A DNA stretch of 64,000 nt from positions 641,829 to 705,828 of the forward strand of contig VFFE01008918.1 of assembly GCA_008921705.1 (NCBI GenBank), given 5' to 3'. The notes beneath the pieces are model-generated. The model worked only from the letters and a program-made list of their open reading frames with translations. It was not told the DNA's origin and did not search any database. Below are positions 26,206 to 38,551 of this stretch, one piece after another. Each line of letters opens with the position of its first letter. The first letter of the stretch is position 1. The translations under genes and the position numbers were made by a program. This DNA comes from Burhinus oedicnemus. Its lineage: Eukaryota; Chordata; Aves; Charadriiformes; Burhinidae.

Positions 26206-28016
26206 TTAGCTGGGGATGGCATCAGCCCTCAATTTGCATATTCAAAAGTAGCAAGAAAATCTAAGCTACACGGCCAAATAGGACTAAAATATCTATCCAA
26301 ATGTAAAATAGGGCAGAGAAGTGCATGGGAAGATAAGAAAATTTTAGAGGCATATGGTCTTTGGGAGCTTTCCTTGATCTCACTTACAGATAGAAATGGG
26401 TCTTTAACAGAGTGGATAATCATTATGATAGCTGACATGAGCAACTGGAAAGACTGCTTTAAGGCAGCAGCTAGTTCAAGAAAAAGAAACAGGGTCTCTA
26501 AAACATACAAGGCTACATTTACATTCCATTTTGCAGACATATAGATAATTTTAGGATGATATGAGGCAAAGCTTTTAGAAATCTGGAGAAATGAGTAGCT
26601 AACATCGAATAATTATCTGACAGATGGAGATTGCCCAAGGCTGCCACTTGAACATATAAAAAGATGAGGCTGAGTTCGTTTTTGAAATCCAACATTAGAA
26701 ATTCCAAGAGCATCCTGAGTATTAGTTGTGGAAGGTACAATATTATGTTCAGTGTACCAGAGTATAAATAGAGGTTAGATTCAAAGCCTTACTTTGAAAA
26801 TAGTTTTTAAAAACTTGTGTTACGAAAAGATTTTAAATATTCTTGTATAAGCAATATCGCATAAATACTTAAAGCATAGTACCTAGATAAACTGTCAATC
26901 TGCTGGTTTCCATCGCAGTGCCAACGGTGGCAGTGGCACATGCATATTTCTACCATGATAATATCTGTGCTTCCTCTTCCCGTGCTACTACGTTGTTCTT
27001 TCTACACATAACATCCTCTCTCAACCAGTTTGCACAAGCCTGCCCCCTATATTTCTTCAGAACTAGTAAGATCTACCGTAGTAACAGCTGAATTCCTGAA
27101 GGTAATAACTAAACAAATTACTCCTTTACTTTCATTTGCAACTCTTACATTCCATAAAAAGTAAGCCACTTCGAAGTACACGCTTCCTTTAACAACAGTA
27201 CAGCCATAAATGCAGTTAATATATTCAAACCTGCACTCCTCTTGCTGTCATCCCAACACTGTGCATCTTTGCATCTATTTGCAACATCTTGTCCTGATTT
27301 GTTCCATAATTGCTGTGCGACATCATCTGCATTCTGCCTCATAACTCCACTGTGCTCAACAGAGATGCAGCCCCAATCTTGACTGTGATCTTTGGAGGCT
27401 AGAGGAATATGGCATTATTATTTTTATCACCAGGGTACTATTTGTAAAGCTCCCATTCTGTGATGGATGGCACGCATAAGAACAAGTTTGTGCTCTTTGA
27501 TAATGGGCATTCTGCAAACAGGTGAGAAGGCAAAGAGCTCACAGCCAAAACCAACAACCACATAAAAGAGGGAATGGAAAGAGAGGAGGGAGCAACAAAA
27601 CACGGGCCAAACAAACTATCACGTCAGTTCTGCGGATCTCAGCTGACTCAATTGACTTCCATGACTTTTCAGCCAGTTACCCTTTGGGTTTTTTTCAAAG
27701 CAGAAGAGTGAGGAAGACTAACTTATAAAACACGTAAGCCACTCTGTGACATACAACATATCTATATGGCAGCAAATCAAGAACATCATGGTTATTTTGA
27801 GCCAGTTGCAGCTTCTCCCCCCACTCCCCACCTTCAGAAGCTCTTTCTAATTTCCAGAAGAAAAAGGACATCACCACATCTAACAAAAGGAAAACATTTA
27901 CTTGACTGTAGTCATGATACCTGTATCTGGTTTTTGATTTGTAATTACCAATGTATCCACGATTTTAAGTCCAGGTTGTCAAGATCTGAAGCCCCACAGC
28001 TTTTGAATGTATTGTA

Positions 28017-28190
28017 CTTTATCTCCCATTTTTCATTACCTGACAATGCCCGAGCTAAACAGAACGTTCCCTAAACACTTGTTTTTTTCTTGATGTGGTC
28101 TACTTAACCATGGATACAATAAAAAAGAAAACAATACAGACTTGCTACTAAGAACGTGTTCGTGTCTACTTCAGATTACTAACTTTTTTT
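28017..28190 (+). repeat. 174-bp direct duplication, copy 1
   Basis: Copy 1 starts 'ctttatctcccatttttcat' and ends in 'gattactaacttttttt'. The second copy is at 28763-28935 in the same orientation, about 746 bp away. Identity is roughly 90% by eye, with small indels. Sequence outside these limits does not match, so this is not a simple 746-bp tandem duplication. No coding potential is seen and no known repeat family is recognised. Confidence 0.92.
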
Positions 28191-28762
28191 AAAGAAACAA
28201 GCCTTTATTACTATTTCTGTCTTAGAATTTGAGGGAAATTCTTCATTCTTTCCAATACGTCAAGGTTCTATATAAAATTTATATGATTCTGTGATTTGAA
28301 ATGGTATCGAATTGATCCAATAGGATATTAATTCAAAGCCAATAAAACCAAAGCCTTGTTTATAATTTGATTTTAGCATGTCTGATGCAGATAAAATTAA
28401 GGGACTTGCACAGGCTAATTAAAAAACTGTAAAAGGAAGCATGGACATTTAAGAAATTCTGGTTTTGGAAGCTACCACAAATCTGGCACTATGTAGACGT
28501 TTTCCGTTGATATTTGTGACATTTAAATAAGGCTCAGAGTTGGTTTGGGTTTTTTGGATATTTTTTTTTTTTAAGAAATATTCTTAGAATCAGACATTTT
28601 GGGAAAAAGCATCTCTACTGTTCAAAAACAGTCTTCTCTGACTGAGAAGATATATAACTGAGATATTGCACACAGCAATTAAATATCCTCCACATTCTCT
28701 TCTGATAAGGTAGTTTAACTTGTAGGTCATTTGGAATCATATATATAGTCAGTATGATCAAT

Positions 28763-28935
28763 CTTTATCTCCCATTTTTTATTACTTGACAATGCCTGAG
28801 CTAAACAGAACTTTCCCTAAACACTGTTTGGTTTTTTCTTGATGTGGTCTACTTAACCATGGATACAATACAAAAAACAATACAGACTTGCTACTAACAA
28901 AGAGTTCATGTCTCCTTCAGATTACAAACTTTTTT
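28763..28935 (+). repeat. 174-bp direct duplication, copy 2
   Basis: Copy 2 starts 'ctttatctcccattttttat' and ends in 'gattacaaacttttttc'. It shares long identical blocks with copy 1 at 28017-28190, such as 'ttgatgtggtctacttaacc' and 'caatacagacttgctactaa'. The two copies have diverged by substitutions and short A/T-run length changes. Confidence 0.92.
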
Positions 28936-30066
28936 CTTCCTCTGAGTATCATCATAATTTAGGAAAAATACAAGGTACTGTTATATGATCAAAGGGCTCC
29001 ACTTTGCATTGCTGCTCTGAAACCATCATCTTAGAAAACCTGAAATGATAGAGAAGTGCTGGGACATGGGTCTACCTTTTCAAAGCACACATAATGTGAT
29101 AGCTTTTCAGTTCAACTGCTTTATTTCACCAGACATAAACAATGAAGCACTCTCTTGTTTAATAAATTGATTTAATAAATTCTTGGTTTGGGTTTTTGTT
29201 TGTTTTGGTTTGGGGTTTTTTTGTTTGTTTGTTTTTTAAATAGAAGTAACTATATTGATGTGATGAGGAGAAATTGAGAGAGAGCATAAGCTGGAATTCT
29301 TGCAAACACAACATAAAAAGAGTTAATCTAACAATCATCCTGATGCTTGGACAGGCTGGACTATGACAATACACAGGGGACAACTACCATGGCTCAGCTG
29401 ATAAGCTGTAATTCACTAAGGTGCAATAATGCAATTTCTTTCAAATATGTGCACTGAACAGGAGTGTCAGGATTAGGTCACTGAGGTTACAGAAACCCTG
29501 CCTTTCTTTGGGATGCACTAGGATCTTTTTTCTTTATGTTTATTCTTTGTTATGCAGTCTTCATCTTTATAGGGAAGCATATTCTATAAGTACTTCATAG
29601 ATCATAAACCAAATCCTTCTTTCTAATTCAATGGCAAAACTCCCTCCGATATCAACAGTGAAATAACTGAACCCTAGACAGAAACAATTGGTCATTCATC
29701 CGTAACTGAACTACATCTGGGGTGAAACACAGCAGCTATTTTGCAGTTAACATTACTATTGGAGGCTGATCCATGGATGGAAATGTACAACTGAAAGCAC
29801 AGGGGAATTTTAGGTAGATGGAAAATAATCATACTGACTAAAATCTGGCAAACTCCCTAGAGGTAACACCTTTATTCATATGAAAAATGCACAAGATTGT
29901 TTACAATTGTTCAGGACCTCAATTACGTATGCCATCCAAAAGACATGTCCAACAGCTGACAGTGCTCTAATCTCATGCTACTGAATAAATAATGCTTCTA
30001 TATGCTTTTTTCACTATTTAAGTGAACAAGGAACTATAAATAAAAGGGCTGCATGGTTGGAGTTTT

Positions 30067-30091
30067 GTGATACAGGCTCAGCCTGTATCAC
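30067..30091. repeat. Perfect 11-bp inverted repeat with 3-nt loop
   Basis: The left arm gtgatacaggc (30067-30077) and the right arm gcctgtatcac (30081-30091) are exact reverse complements around tca. It is a compact hairpin with no T run after it and no coding context, so it is not a transcription terminator in this genome. It may be chance or a binding site. Confidence 0.85.
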
Positions 30092-32709
30092 TACTGACTA
30101 GGTTGTAAGCTGTGATAAGATCACACACACTTGTAGCACAGATTTAGATATGCCTGCATTTCAAGATTTAAAGATGAGCCTGTAAATCAGAACAGAGGAC
30201 TTGGAAATTACAGACAATCCCCATTCTCATTGTTTCAAGCTGTCAAGTATTTGAGATCAATACTTTGACTTTGGCTGCTCATTTGTCAGTAACAGATCAA
30301 TACAAAGGCATACATTCTATTTCTATAAATAATATTGCTTAACTGTACCAAAACAACACACAAACTCTATAACAGTACTTTAACCACGTCTGTATTACTC
30401 TGCTGCCAAATGCATGACAGATTTCTTTTTGGATGACTGAAGAAGAAGAAAACTTTTTTTACCTAAAAGGTTGAAACCAGTATCAGTGGTTGCTTTTAAT
30501 CTCGGGGGGTGAGGGGAGGCAGGAAGCCTAATGTTGTCATGTTAGAATTGCCAGTAGCAACACATTCAGTTCATCAAAACAGAATTTTTAGATATTCCAG
30601 AAATCAACCATTTTATTATGGTACTGCTCAGAACTCAGGAACTGCCTTTTTACAGTCTAAAATTAAAGATGCTTCTTTTAAAACTCTAGTCAACAATTTC
30701 AAAATCAGTATAATTCTGATGTTTTCTCAAATGAGTTCAGATTTTACCAAGCGATAAATTGGATACTCAAATTAACAACTGAAGCAGTTAAACTTGGAGC
30801 ATTTCATTCATTGTTTGTGTTTAACTGGGCAGAAGCTACTGTTTCATAGGTCATTACTTAACATAAATACCTCTCTCCCAACAACCGCAAATTATTATTT
30901 TCCACCCAGTACTTCATTAACTTTTCTTTTTGTTGGATGAACGCACTTATGTTACTAATAGCAGTCAACTGTCACGTGAGATGAAGTAAAGCATCTGGAA
31001 GAATTGTATTTTATTTATCAAATGTCAGATTTCTAGGATTATTTTTTTCTTATGCATGTGAGAGGAACATAAACATTAACATATTTAAGTACTACATTAT
31101 TTACAGACTAATTCAGATAATTATTTCCACAATACGAGCAACACACTTATTTTCACATAGCTGGAATATGGTAGAACTTTCCTAAATGTTAGAAAGTGTT
31201 TCTAATTCCACAATGGATCAGCCATTCTTTAATAACTTGCTTCTAACTGCCCAACTTTTTAGAAATAGTTTTTTGCTGGTACATATTTTATAACCTTTTC
31301 ATGTTCCAATCAAATAATCTATGATGCAATATATTAAACATAACACAATAGCACTGACAGTTTTGTATTTGAAATCAGTGATAACTAATAAAGTGAATAC
31401 TCCTTTTTTAACGTGAAATGAAAAACCTGTTGTGTTTTGCTTCTGAATCACAGGCTACTACTGTATATTTATAAACTTCAGCAGAAGTCATAAGAATACC
31501 ACAATAAGAGTAACCTTCCTATCAAATAATGGGTAAATTTTAATTTTATTTTTTACAGAAAACTTTTGTATTACACTGTTCTGTGACTTAAATAAAAGCC
31601 AAACAAACACAAAATGTTTGTAATGAGCTGGTTCTCTGAAGTCAAACTTAAAATATTCCTGTATATTCTCTGAGATAGCTATGTTGTTACTCAGGACTTA
31701 ATACTGCATTTTCAAACACAAAAATCTGAACAGATAATTCTGACCTCATGAAATGTTCAGAAGTTAGCTGGCGAGTACGTTTTGCAGAATAAACCCCATG
31801 TCCGTAGGAGACACTCTATTCACCAAATATATTCATTAACATGACATGCAAATGTTTAAAAGTTAGATGGGCCATTATTAGCACTCTGGAATACATAAGC
31901 AATATATGAATTAATTGTTTAATCATATTGAGTTGCCTGTGGCACAAAGAAAAAGAAAAGCTAAATGTCAGTATTTCAGACTGTCAGCTGAAATGAGTCC
32001 CAGATGTTAAAACATTAAGCAACCTAAAAATCAATTAACTTCATTTTAAACAAAATCTTTTCCAAGGCAAGCTTTAATCTGGTGATTCAATCTTCCCCCT
32101 ACCCTTCCTGGCACAACTGAACATTGAAATTGCCCCTATTTAGTATGTGCAGTGACTGAACTAAGCAAATAGTACGTAGAGTTGTTGTAACGTAAAGATT
32201 TACATGACTTCTGCCATTAGAACTCACAGGTTTTGATTAAGATTTTAATGGTTTTAAAGGCAATACCAAAGAATACCTATCAAGTAAAAATGTCAAGTTA
32301 TGTTTTTCTTTAAGAAAACAAGTGCCATTTGTCATAGTGCAGCAGAATTCTAAAATGGAAGCTTCAGTTGTGACTATTTTGCATAAAACCAATGAAAAAG
32401 TTATTTTATATAAGAACCTCAGCTAATACAGACTGCCTACTTTCTAAAAACATAAGGGATAGTGCCAAATCCAAAGAGGACTTTTTTTTTAGAAATTTTA
32501 TGAAATTTAATTTAAGAATGAGCAAATTTACATTATAAATAACTGCCATTGTTTTCAGTACAACACTGATTACAACAGTTGCCTATGTGTTCAATGAACA
32601 AATTCCACAGAATATAGAAAGGCTTAGCCCCAGGAAATGTCGAGAAATATCAGAGGAGAGATTAACTGCTAAGGGACATTCACATTTAAAAAGGGAAGGA
32701 ATTACATAC

Positions 32710-32810
32710 CCCTCTCCACCAATTCTTGTTATCTTTAGACGAAAATCAACAGAGTTCAGGCTCGGTGGCTTCCATTTCAAAATATCATCACATCGACCAG
32801 GCTTGTATTT
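32710..32810 (-). CDS. RNGTT: RNGTT internal exon (motif V), mRNA capping enzyme
   Basis: This exon follows the 62404-62472 exon in the transcript. It encodes 33 codons plus two bases, starting [16 protein letters not shown] and continuing [22 protein letters not shown] is nucleotidyltransferase motif V, whose lysines contact the GTP phosphates. The Asp ten residues after the first motif lysine (in SVDF) is also a residue I recall as essential in the mammalian enzyme. All three are intact. The acceptor is ttttaattttcttcag and the donor is GTATGT. The exon enters in phase 0 and leaves in phase 2, which fits the next exon exactly (GG|G completes a Gly codon). Its length of 101 nt is not a multiple of three, so skipping it alone would break the frame. 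The open frame runs on past the donor into the intron as an unspliced shadow and should not be read as coding there. Confidence 0.96.
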
Positions 32811-33487
32811 CTGAAGAAAATTAAAAAGCAGTTTAATTATGCTTATTGGTTTCCACTGGTTTTAAAAGTAACAATTCAGCATTTCAGACTATATTAGCTG
32901 TCTCTAATGAATTACAATACTTAGTGACTGAAACAATGAATTCCATTACCACAGAGGTAGCTGTGCTTCACTACTTTATTTGCTGCTCCCTTTTAAAACT
33001 GCTTAGCACTGTAGCCAAGCCATTGCGTATAATAAAAAGCTGAGAATGGAAATAAAAATTAGCATACTTCATTATGTCTCTCTAGCTAAAGGAAAATTTC
33101 AAGAAAGAAAATAAGACAGCACAGTAACATAAATGAAAACGCTGATAGGACATACATAAAAGATACATTTAAGATAATCCCAACGTTTTTTGAACAATTT
33201 TGTGAATGATATTTGTTATCCATGCTGTTGGCTGAACACAACATGAAACAAGCGAGCAGTCGCCACACTGCCAACGATCAGAAAGGCCCATCAGAAACAT
33301 GTTCTTTAGTACCAATAGAATTTAAGTTATGTAAAGTACATCGTGACATACAGGAACATAAATAAAGGAACATCTGTTGCTTAAGAGAAAGGGTACACAC
33401 TTGAACCAAACGTTGCAAGGAGCAATTTTCTTAAATTAGAGCTTTGGTTTCTCATGGTCTTTTCTATTATCTGCTTCAGTTTACTAA

Positions 33488-33499
33488 GCCGCCATTTTG
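33488..33499 (-). promoter_or_regulatory. YY1-type motif in RNGTT intron
   Basis: The reverse complement reads CAAAATGGCGGC, a close match to the YY1 consensus core (AANATGGCGGC). It lies about 680 bp from the motif V exon, on its upstream (transcript 5') side. A single motif match is weak evidence for function. Confidence 0.35.
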
Positions 33500-34291
33500 T
33501 TCATCCTCAGCTCATAGCAAGAGCCACGCTGCTAACCCTTTGCTTTCTAGAATATCTTTCATGGCAATGGAGAAAATCAGAATTAACATGAATAGGGCAA
33601 AAGTAAAAGAATAATTTGCAGATGCACAAAACGAGAATTTTTAGTTGTTAGATACTGATTAATCCACAATGACAAAATTCATGCAATTTTACCTAAAAAA
33701 AACCCAAGAATGCCCAGTGTCTTTTGGTAACACAGCAATCACTAGCATCACATTGTACCCATGCTGTGTTAAACATTTGCAAAATGCAAAATTTACTCAT
33801 GATAAACCTAAGTTCTAGATTTCAAGTGACAAAAGCAGATGAAGAATTTTCTGTTTTCTGATCTAAGAATGGGAAGTTATTCTTTCCAAAATAAATGCAG
33901 CATATCTTGGTTATCATTTCTTGATGAAAAGATGAAAAGGTTTAAGCAATTTACAAAAAACGAGAAAATGTTTCATCATTAAAGAAATATTCCTTTAGTT
34001 GCCACCATTCTGCTATTCCCTCCCTCGTTTCTCTGGCTCTTTTCCATTCACCAGAAATATCTTAAAATTTCAACAATCTCATCTTTAAATTCTTAGAGTA
34101 ATGAAATTTATCTTGCTCCTTAGTTATTTCCTCTGCTTCCCCAAACTAAAAATCTGCTATCATGCAGTATGGTGTTAAAAACACTTAAGGACTCATGCCA
34201 TATATACTATCTGATACTGAATAAATAAAACAGAATATACAAAATATGATGCTCAGTTAAGCATTTAAGCTCTCAGATAATCATTTTTATA

Positions 34292-34407
34292 TATAATTTT
34301 TTCTATACAGATTATGTAATTAAATATATTTTGAAGTATTTACATTCAATTTTACAGAAAGTATTTATTATTTTAGTATATATTTAATTGGTTGTGTGCA
34401 TTGAACA
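34292..34407 (+). repeat. 115-bp dispersed repeat, copy 1
   Basis: This copy begins tataattttttctatacag and ends 'ttggttgtgtgcattgaaca'. A copy at 47142-47256, in the same orientation and 12.9 kb away, matches at roughly 95% by eye. The differences are a TAT triplet at 34369-34374 absent from copy 2, a one-T indel and a few substitutions. No target-site duplication is seen around this copy, so it may be the source sequence or a fragment of an older element. Confidence 0.9.
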
Positions 34408-35917
34408 TGAGAATTACATAAAGGTATATGGCACTGAAATTTCTTTTTCAGTTAATTTTTCCTACCACTTTCTTGTAGTTATACCTGATATAGAGAGCAT
34501 ATGGAATTAAATTCTATATAACTTTTATTACTAAAATATATCCCAGGAATAATAGGACAAAATGCAGTGTTCACAAAGATGTTGTTTGTTGCTCTCTCTC
34601 ATCTGCAGTTTCTAATTTGGCCAAAGACAATTACTACTACTAGGTATTTACCACTCAGTTCAAAGAACTATTGGGTACACTTCCATTTGTGACAAATTTC
34701 TCTACAGACAGTGAGAATTTCAATTCTGAAACAACTGCCACAGAAGGTATGAAGGAACACATGGTAGAGCTGAGTAGCTGAATTTGTTGGAACAGGTGTG
34801 GATTTTGCTGTATGGAACAGAGATTCATCCTAATGGTTGCTCTTTGGTCTTTTAGCACGACTGAGGTCTTCAACCATTCCATAAAAGTGACGTTTGTCAA
34901 TCATACATAAATCTTAAAATCTTGTGTTAAGCCTCTGTGTAGCATGGCTTCCACTTTATTGACTTACAATAATCTTCTGAGCAAGATTACTGAGAGTGTT
35001 TACAATGATGGATTTATGAATATATACTCAAGGAATCAATTTCCTTTTTAAGCAGTAGCTTATATTTTTGAGACCTTATGAGCTATTATGACTAGACTCA
35101 GTCTTTATGACTTTAGAAAACAATCTCAGCTTGTTTAATATATGGCTCCAAACCATACTTTTACATATTATTCCTTTAAAGAGAAGATAAAGAGAGGCTA
35201 ATAGTCTTCAAGACAGAGGAGATTGTCTCTTCTGTACAGAAATACCAGTCTCAATCAAAAAACACCCCATATTTTGTGTCCAAAAAGTAAATTAGGACTG
35301 CTTCTGCATTCACGAGTACTAAATATTTCCTCCCAGCCATAAACAGCAGCCTTACTTTCTGGAGAAACAGATAACAGGATTGAAACATACACCATCTTGA
35401 AAACTAAAGACCAAGATTTCTTCTGAGCAATGTGAGAAAATTCAAAGGCCTTTAAGGGAGGACCAAAGGCTTCTTTCAGGATTGCAGACTCTGTACTACT
35501 TCTATTGACTTCTGCCTGGAACATAAACCCTGACAATGCTAGACACTCCTTTAGGAAATGAATTCTTATTGACACAAAAAGAATGCACCAACCTCTCCGA
35601 GTCATGGCACTGAAATCCAGAGGAAGAGCTGCATCAGATCCATATAACAACCTAAGAATGGCCTCACTAGAGCTCTAGCATGGCTAGACATGGCTCTGAC
35701 AACAGCCAAAACCATGTGCTCAGGGAAGGTGAAAAACAGGGCAATCGTATGTGGTATTTTCTGCTACTACTACTCTCTCACAGACTATCCATTTCCAAGC
35801 TCAGAGACTTCCTGATGTGGATGTGATTCAAATGTGATTCCTACATATTTAGTGATTCTCAGTTTCCTCTGCATGAGCTAGTCTAGCTCCCCAGTAAGAC
35901 CCTGTAAACCTCTACCA

Positions 35918-35943
35918 GCTGCAACAGCCCGCTGCAACAGCCC
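35918..35943 (+). repeat. 13-bp tandem repeat, two units
   Basis: GCTGCAACAGCCC occurs twice in tandem, followed by a degenerate third unit (gcagcactgcccg, 35944-35956). It is a small local duplication in a GC-richer stretch. Confidence 0.9.
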
Positions 35944-36239
35944 GCAGCACTGCCCGACTACACTGCAAGAAAAACCATCACCTTTTGTTTATCTTGAAAC
36001 AGCTTTTGTTGGTTTCAAAGGCTTCCACTCCCTAGGGCTCGTATTAAGAGGCATCCTGAACAACCAAACCCCATTGCTTCTATGCTACTCATAGTTTCAT
36101 ACGCTTCCATATGCATGGAAATACCATCAACTCAGAAGCTATCATTTTACATGTGCAGTTATAAATTTTTTCTCCACATACATTGCATTTATCTACACAG
36201 AAGTTTATGTGCTGTTTCATCGCTCAGACACCCAGTCTT

Positions 36240-36800
36240 GTAAGGGCTTACTATAATTCTCCACATTTAGCACCAGCTCTTGCTGATCCAGCCAGAAACC
36301 ATCACTTTATGGTTCATCCCATTTTTCAACTTGCTTATACATAGTACAGGTGACTCCCCTCCCTGATGAGGACTGACCAGTACCCTATCCCCTGACTCAT
36401 ACTTTTTAACCAATTACTTATCTGTGCAAGAACCTTTTAAGTCTCACATCTGCTTCAGTTACTTCAAGAGTTTTTTGTTAGAAACTTTGACAGAGGCTTT
36501 CTGGAAGTCTTAGGGGGTAATACCATATGATCCCTACTCAAATGATTTTTGATCCCTTGGTAAGAGAGGCATGTAATTTTCCCCAACTATATCATGTTTA
36601 CCCAGGTATCAACTACTGTATTCCTTATTATAGTCTCTACTCCTTTGTCCAGTACAGACATCAATCTTACAGGCCTTACTTCTTCCCTGATCTTCCATGA
36701 TACCTGCCCTCACCCTCATTTTTTTTAATTGGCATTGTATTTTCTACCCTCACATGCATAGGCACCAATGTATATATTCCATGTAGGATCTACTATAGGA
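36240..36800 (-). mobile_element. Old CR1-type LINE fragment, minus orientation
   Basis: The sequence follows the complement of the central reverse-transcriptase region of ancient sauropsid CR1 elements. Visible blocks, in order, are 'tttttaaccaattacttatc', 'gacagaggctttctggaagt', 'ttccttattatagtctctac', 'caatcttacaggccttactt' and 'aattggcattgtattttcta'. It has many substitutions, no open frame and blurred ends. The match could extend some 100-200 bp further on either side. Confidence 0.75.
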
Positions 36801-37965
36801 TTTTTTCAAACTCTTTTTACAAGACTGACAAGTCACACCCTCCTAAAAGTCAATAAGAAACCAACTTCACAACACACAAGAAGAACTATTCCAAGATCAG
36901 TAATGAAAAGCAGTGTTTTGACAGGATATATCTGCATATCTGTAATTGCACCGGTGGATCTACAATTTTGACTCAAGTTTAATTGTAAAATTAATTGGCT
37001 GGCTTGCTTGAAGACGAGTGGTGGAGGATTTGTTCTTTAAGATGGAGTTCCCTTTCTTGCCTTTACGTCTAGAACCACCACAGTGTGAAACAAGCCTAAG
37101 CTAAACTTTTTGTCCTATTAATAAAAAAACTGAGGAAAAATTATCTCTACCACAGTTCAAGTTAGCCAAAGAGATCTTGCCTAGAAAGCAATGGCAATAA
37201 AAATACATTTTTGACTATTACACTTAGTTTTGACCATTGTCAAATAACACCGTTCTCACTTCACAGCAGATTTGTTAACACTGAGCACCTGGTAAAGGTA
37301 ACAAGTAATTTACCCGTATCTTTCCAAGAGTTACAAAGGCTTAGATAAGAAATCAGACTTCAAAGCTCATACCAAGAACAAGTTATACAGCCCCAGACTT
37401 CTTCTGTTACCACAAAAGACAGAAATTCACAGAAATTTAGCTAAAAATGAGAATTCAACCAAAGGCCATATTAATAATCCCTGAGAAGGAGATTCATTTT
37501 TGTAACGGGTGAGTCCATACACACGATACAGCAGTAGTAAGTTCTTGAGTTTGAATGCTAAGTGCTAAATCAATTTCTTTAAACATGAGCTGGAGCCAAA
37601 CAAGAATTCTGCTTGTTAAGTATGTGAAAACTTCACCTTAGATGAATCATTGCATACTGCAGACCTGTTCTGCCTGAAGTTATTCCACATTCTAATTCCA
37701 AAACAAAATGTGAAGCAATCTGTCTGGGATCAAACTACTCCCTAGCATTTTAAATATAGCATTCATAGCAATGATATCTTCACCACCACCCCCCGACAAA
37801 TATGGATGTACATGACTACTTCTAAAACATATCGGGTCCCATATCATCTCAAATACAAAGTTCATGCTTCAGTCCGAAACCTTTCAACCTAGTCTAACCA
37901 CAGAAATTAGAACTCCACACCAAAAATGTACCTTGACAAATCAGAAACTATCTCAAATAGCTTTA

Positions 37966-38018
37966 AAGGATTGGACTAGATGACCTCCTGAAGTCCCTTC
38001 CAACCTAAATTATTCTAC
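37966..38018 (+). mobile_element. Short CR1 LINE 3'-end fragment
   Basis: This is about 50 bp of the CR1 3' end: 'ggattggactagatgacctc' followed by 'gtcccttccaacctaaatta' and ttctac. It is an extreme 5'-truncated insertion, as is common for CR1. Confidence 0.85.
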
Positions 38019-38154
38019 AAAGCTGCGGTATCTCTCTGGATGCTTGTTCTTTTAGTACCCATACTGGGTGCACTTACACTAGCATTTTAGTTTGCAAAAG
38101 TGATGTACTTTCAAAGCAAATCCCCCAATTGTTCTTGCTTAGTACACATTACTA

Positions 38155-38205
38155 AGTGTACTAGTACACTGGTTCTGTGCCCATCAGAGCTGGGCAGCTC
38201 TGATG
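38155..38205. repeat. Pair of short perfect palindromes
   Basis: The 16-bp palindrome AGTGTACTAGTACACT (38155-38170) is perfectly self-complementary. Twelve bases later there is an inverted repeat with 11-bp arms, catcagagctg at 38182-38192 and cagctctgatg at 38195-38205, separated by gg. A further tagtacac lies just upstream near 38140 and can pair with gtgtacta inside the first palindrome. Confidence 0.9.
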
Positions 38206-38329
38206 TACGCAAATTGGATTCCATTTATATAAAACGCAACTTGAAGTATCACTTCAGGGACACACTTAATGCACTTCTCCCCACAGTACGGACACTAGAG
38301 TCCAAGGCAAAGGCTGTACCATTGCAATG

Positions 38330-38351
38330 CTACCTAGCACCTACCTAGCAC
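38330..38351 (+). repeat. 11-bp tandem repeat, two units
   Basis: CTACCTAGCAC is repeated exactly twice in tandem. It lies about 125 bp from the palindrome pair at 38155-38205 and about 150 bp before the ATT microsatellite, so this half-kilobase is locally repeat-prone. Confidence 0.9.
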
Positions 38352-38504
38352 AGATGAACTTGAGCTGTGAAGATATCTACAACATCCTGAAATGCTACTT
38401 CAAAGAAACAATGGTGTCAGTGCCTTCAGGTTGGCTATGAACTCTCAGCCCTCAAATTTTTACAACTCTGCTACTCACTCAGCATCTATCCAACTTTTCT
38501 TCTA

Positions 38505-38551
<47 letters not shown>
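38505..38551 (+). repeat. (ATT)n microsatellite
   Basis: This is an uninterrupted trinucleotide tract of about 47 nt, nearly 16 units. It is the longest perfect microsatellite in the window and is expected to be polymorphic. Confidence 0.97.

Larger units (their letters stand above)
3676..32709 (-). other. RNGTT: RNGTT intron, 29.0 kb
   Basis: This intron lies between the motif V exon and the OB-fold exon, with a GTATGT donor (32709 end) and a T-rich acceptor (3676 end). It contains CR1 fragments at 6.4-7.1 kb and 24.9-26.2 kb. It also holds a CpG-enriched patch with a strong hairpin at 9.3 kb, a G-rich GC-box-like tract at 21.57 kb, a 174-bp direct duplication at 28.0 and 28.8 kb, and homopolymer tracts. 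Long stretches (about 9.6-21.5 kb and 29-32.7 kb) are plain AT-rich intron in which I recognise nothing beyond short simple repeats and one short palindrome at each of 12.9 and 30.1 kb. Confidence 0.85.

Noticed and set aside
29188..29241. GTTT/GGTTT-rich stretch considered as an interstitial telomeric repeat
   Set aside because: The units are irregular (gtttt, ggttt, gtttg) and not TTAGGG or its complement; it is simple low-complexity sequence.
30067..30091. Hairpin considered as an intrinsic terminator or tRNA arm
   Set aside because: There is no T run after the stem and no cloverleaf, and the genome is a vertebrate where such terminators are not used.
35255..35650. 131-aa open frame, minus strand
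   Set aside because: No recognised family and ordinary composition; treated as a chance open frame in an intron.
36768..36971. 67-aa plus-strand open frame beginning MYIFHVG
   Set aside because: Its start overlaps the antisense of an old CR1 fragment and the rest has no recognised domain; treated as chance.
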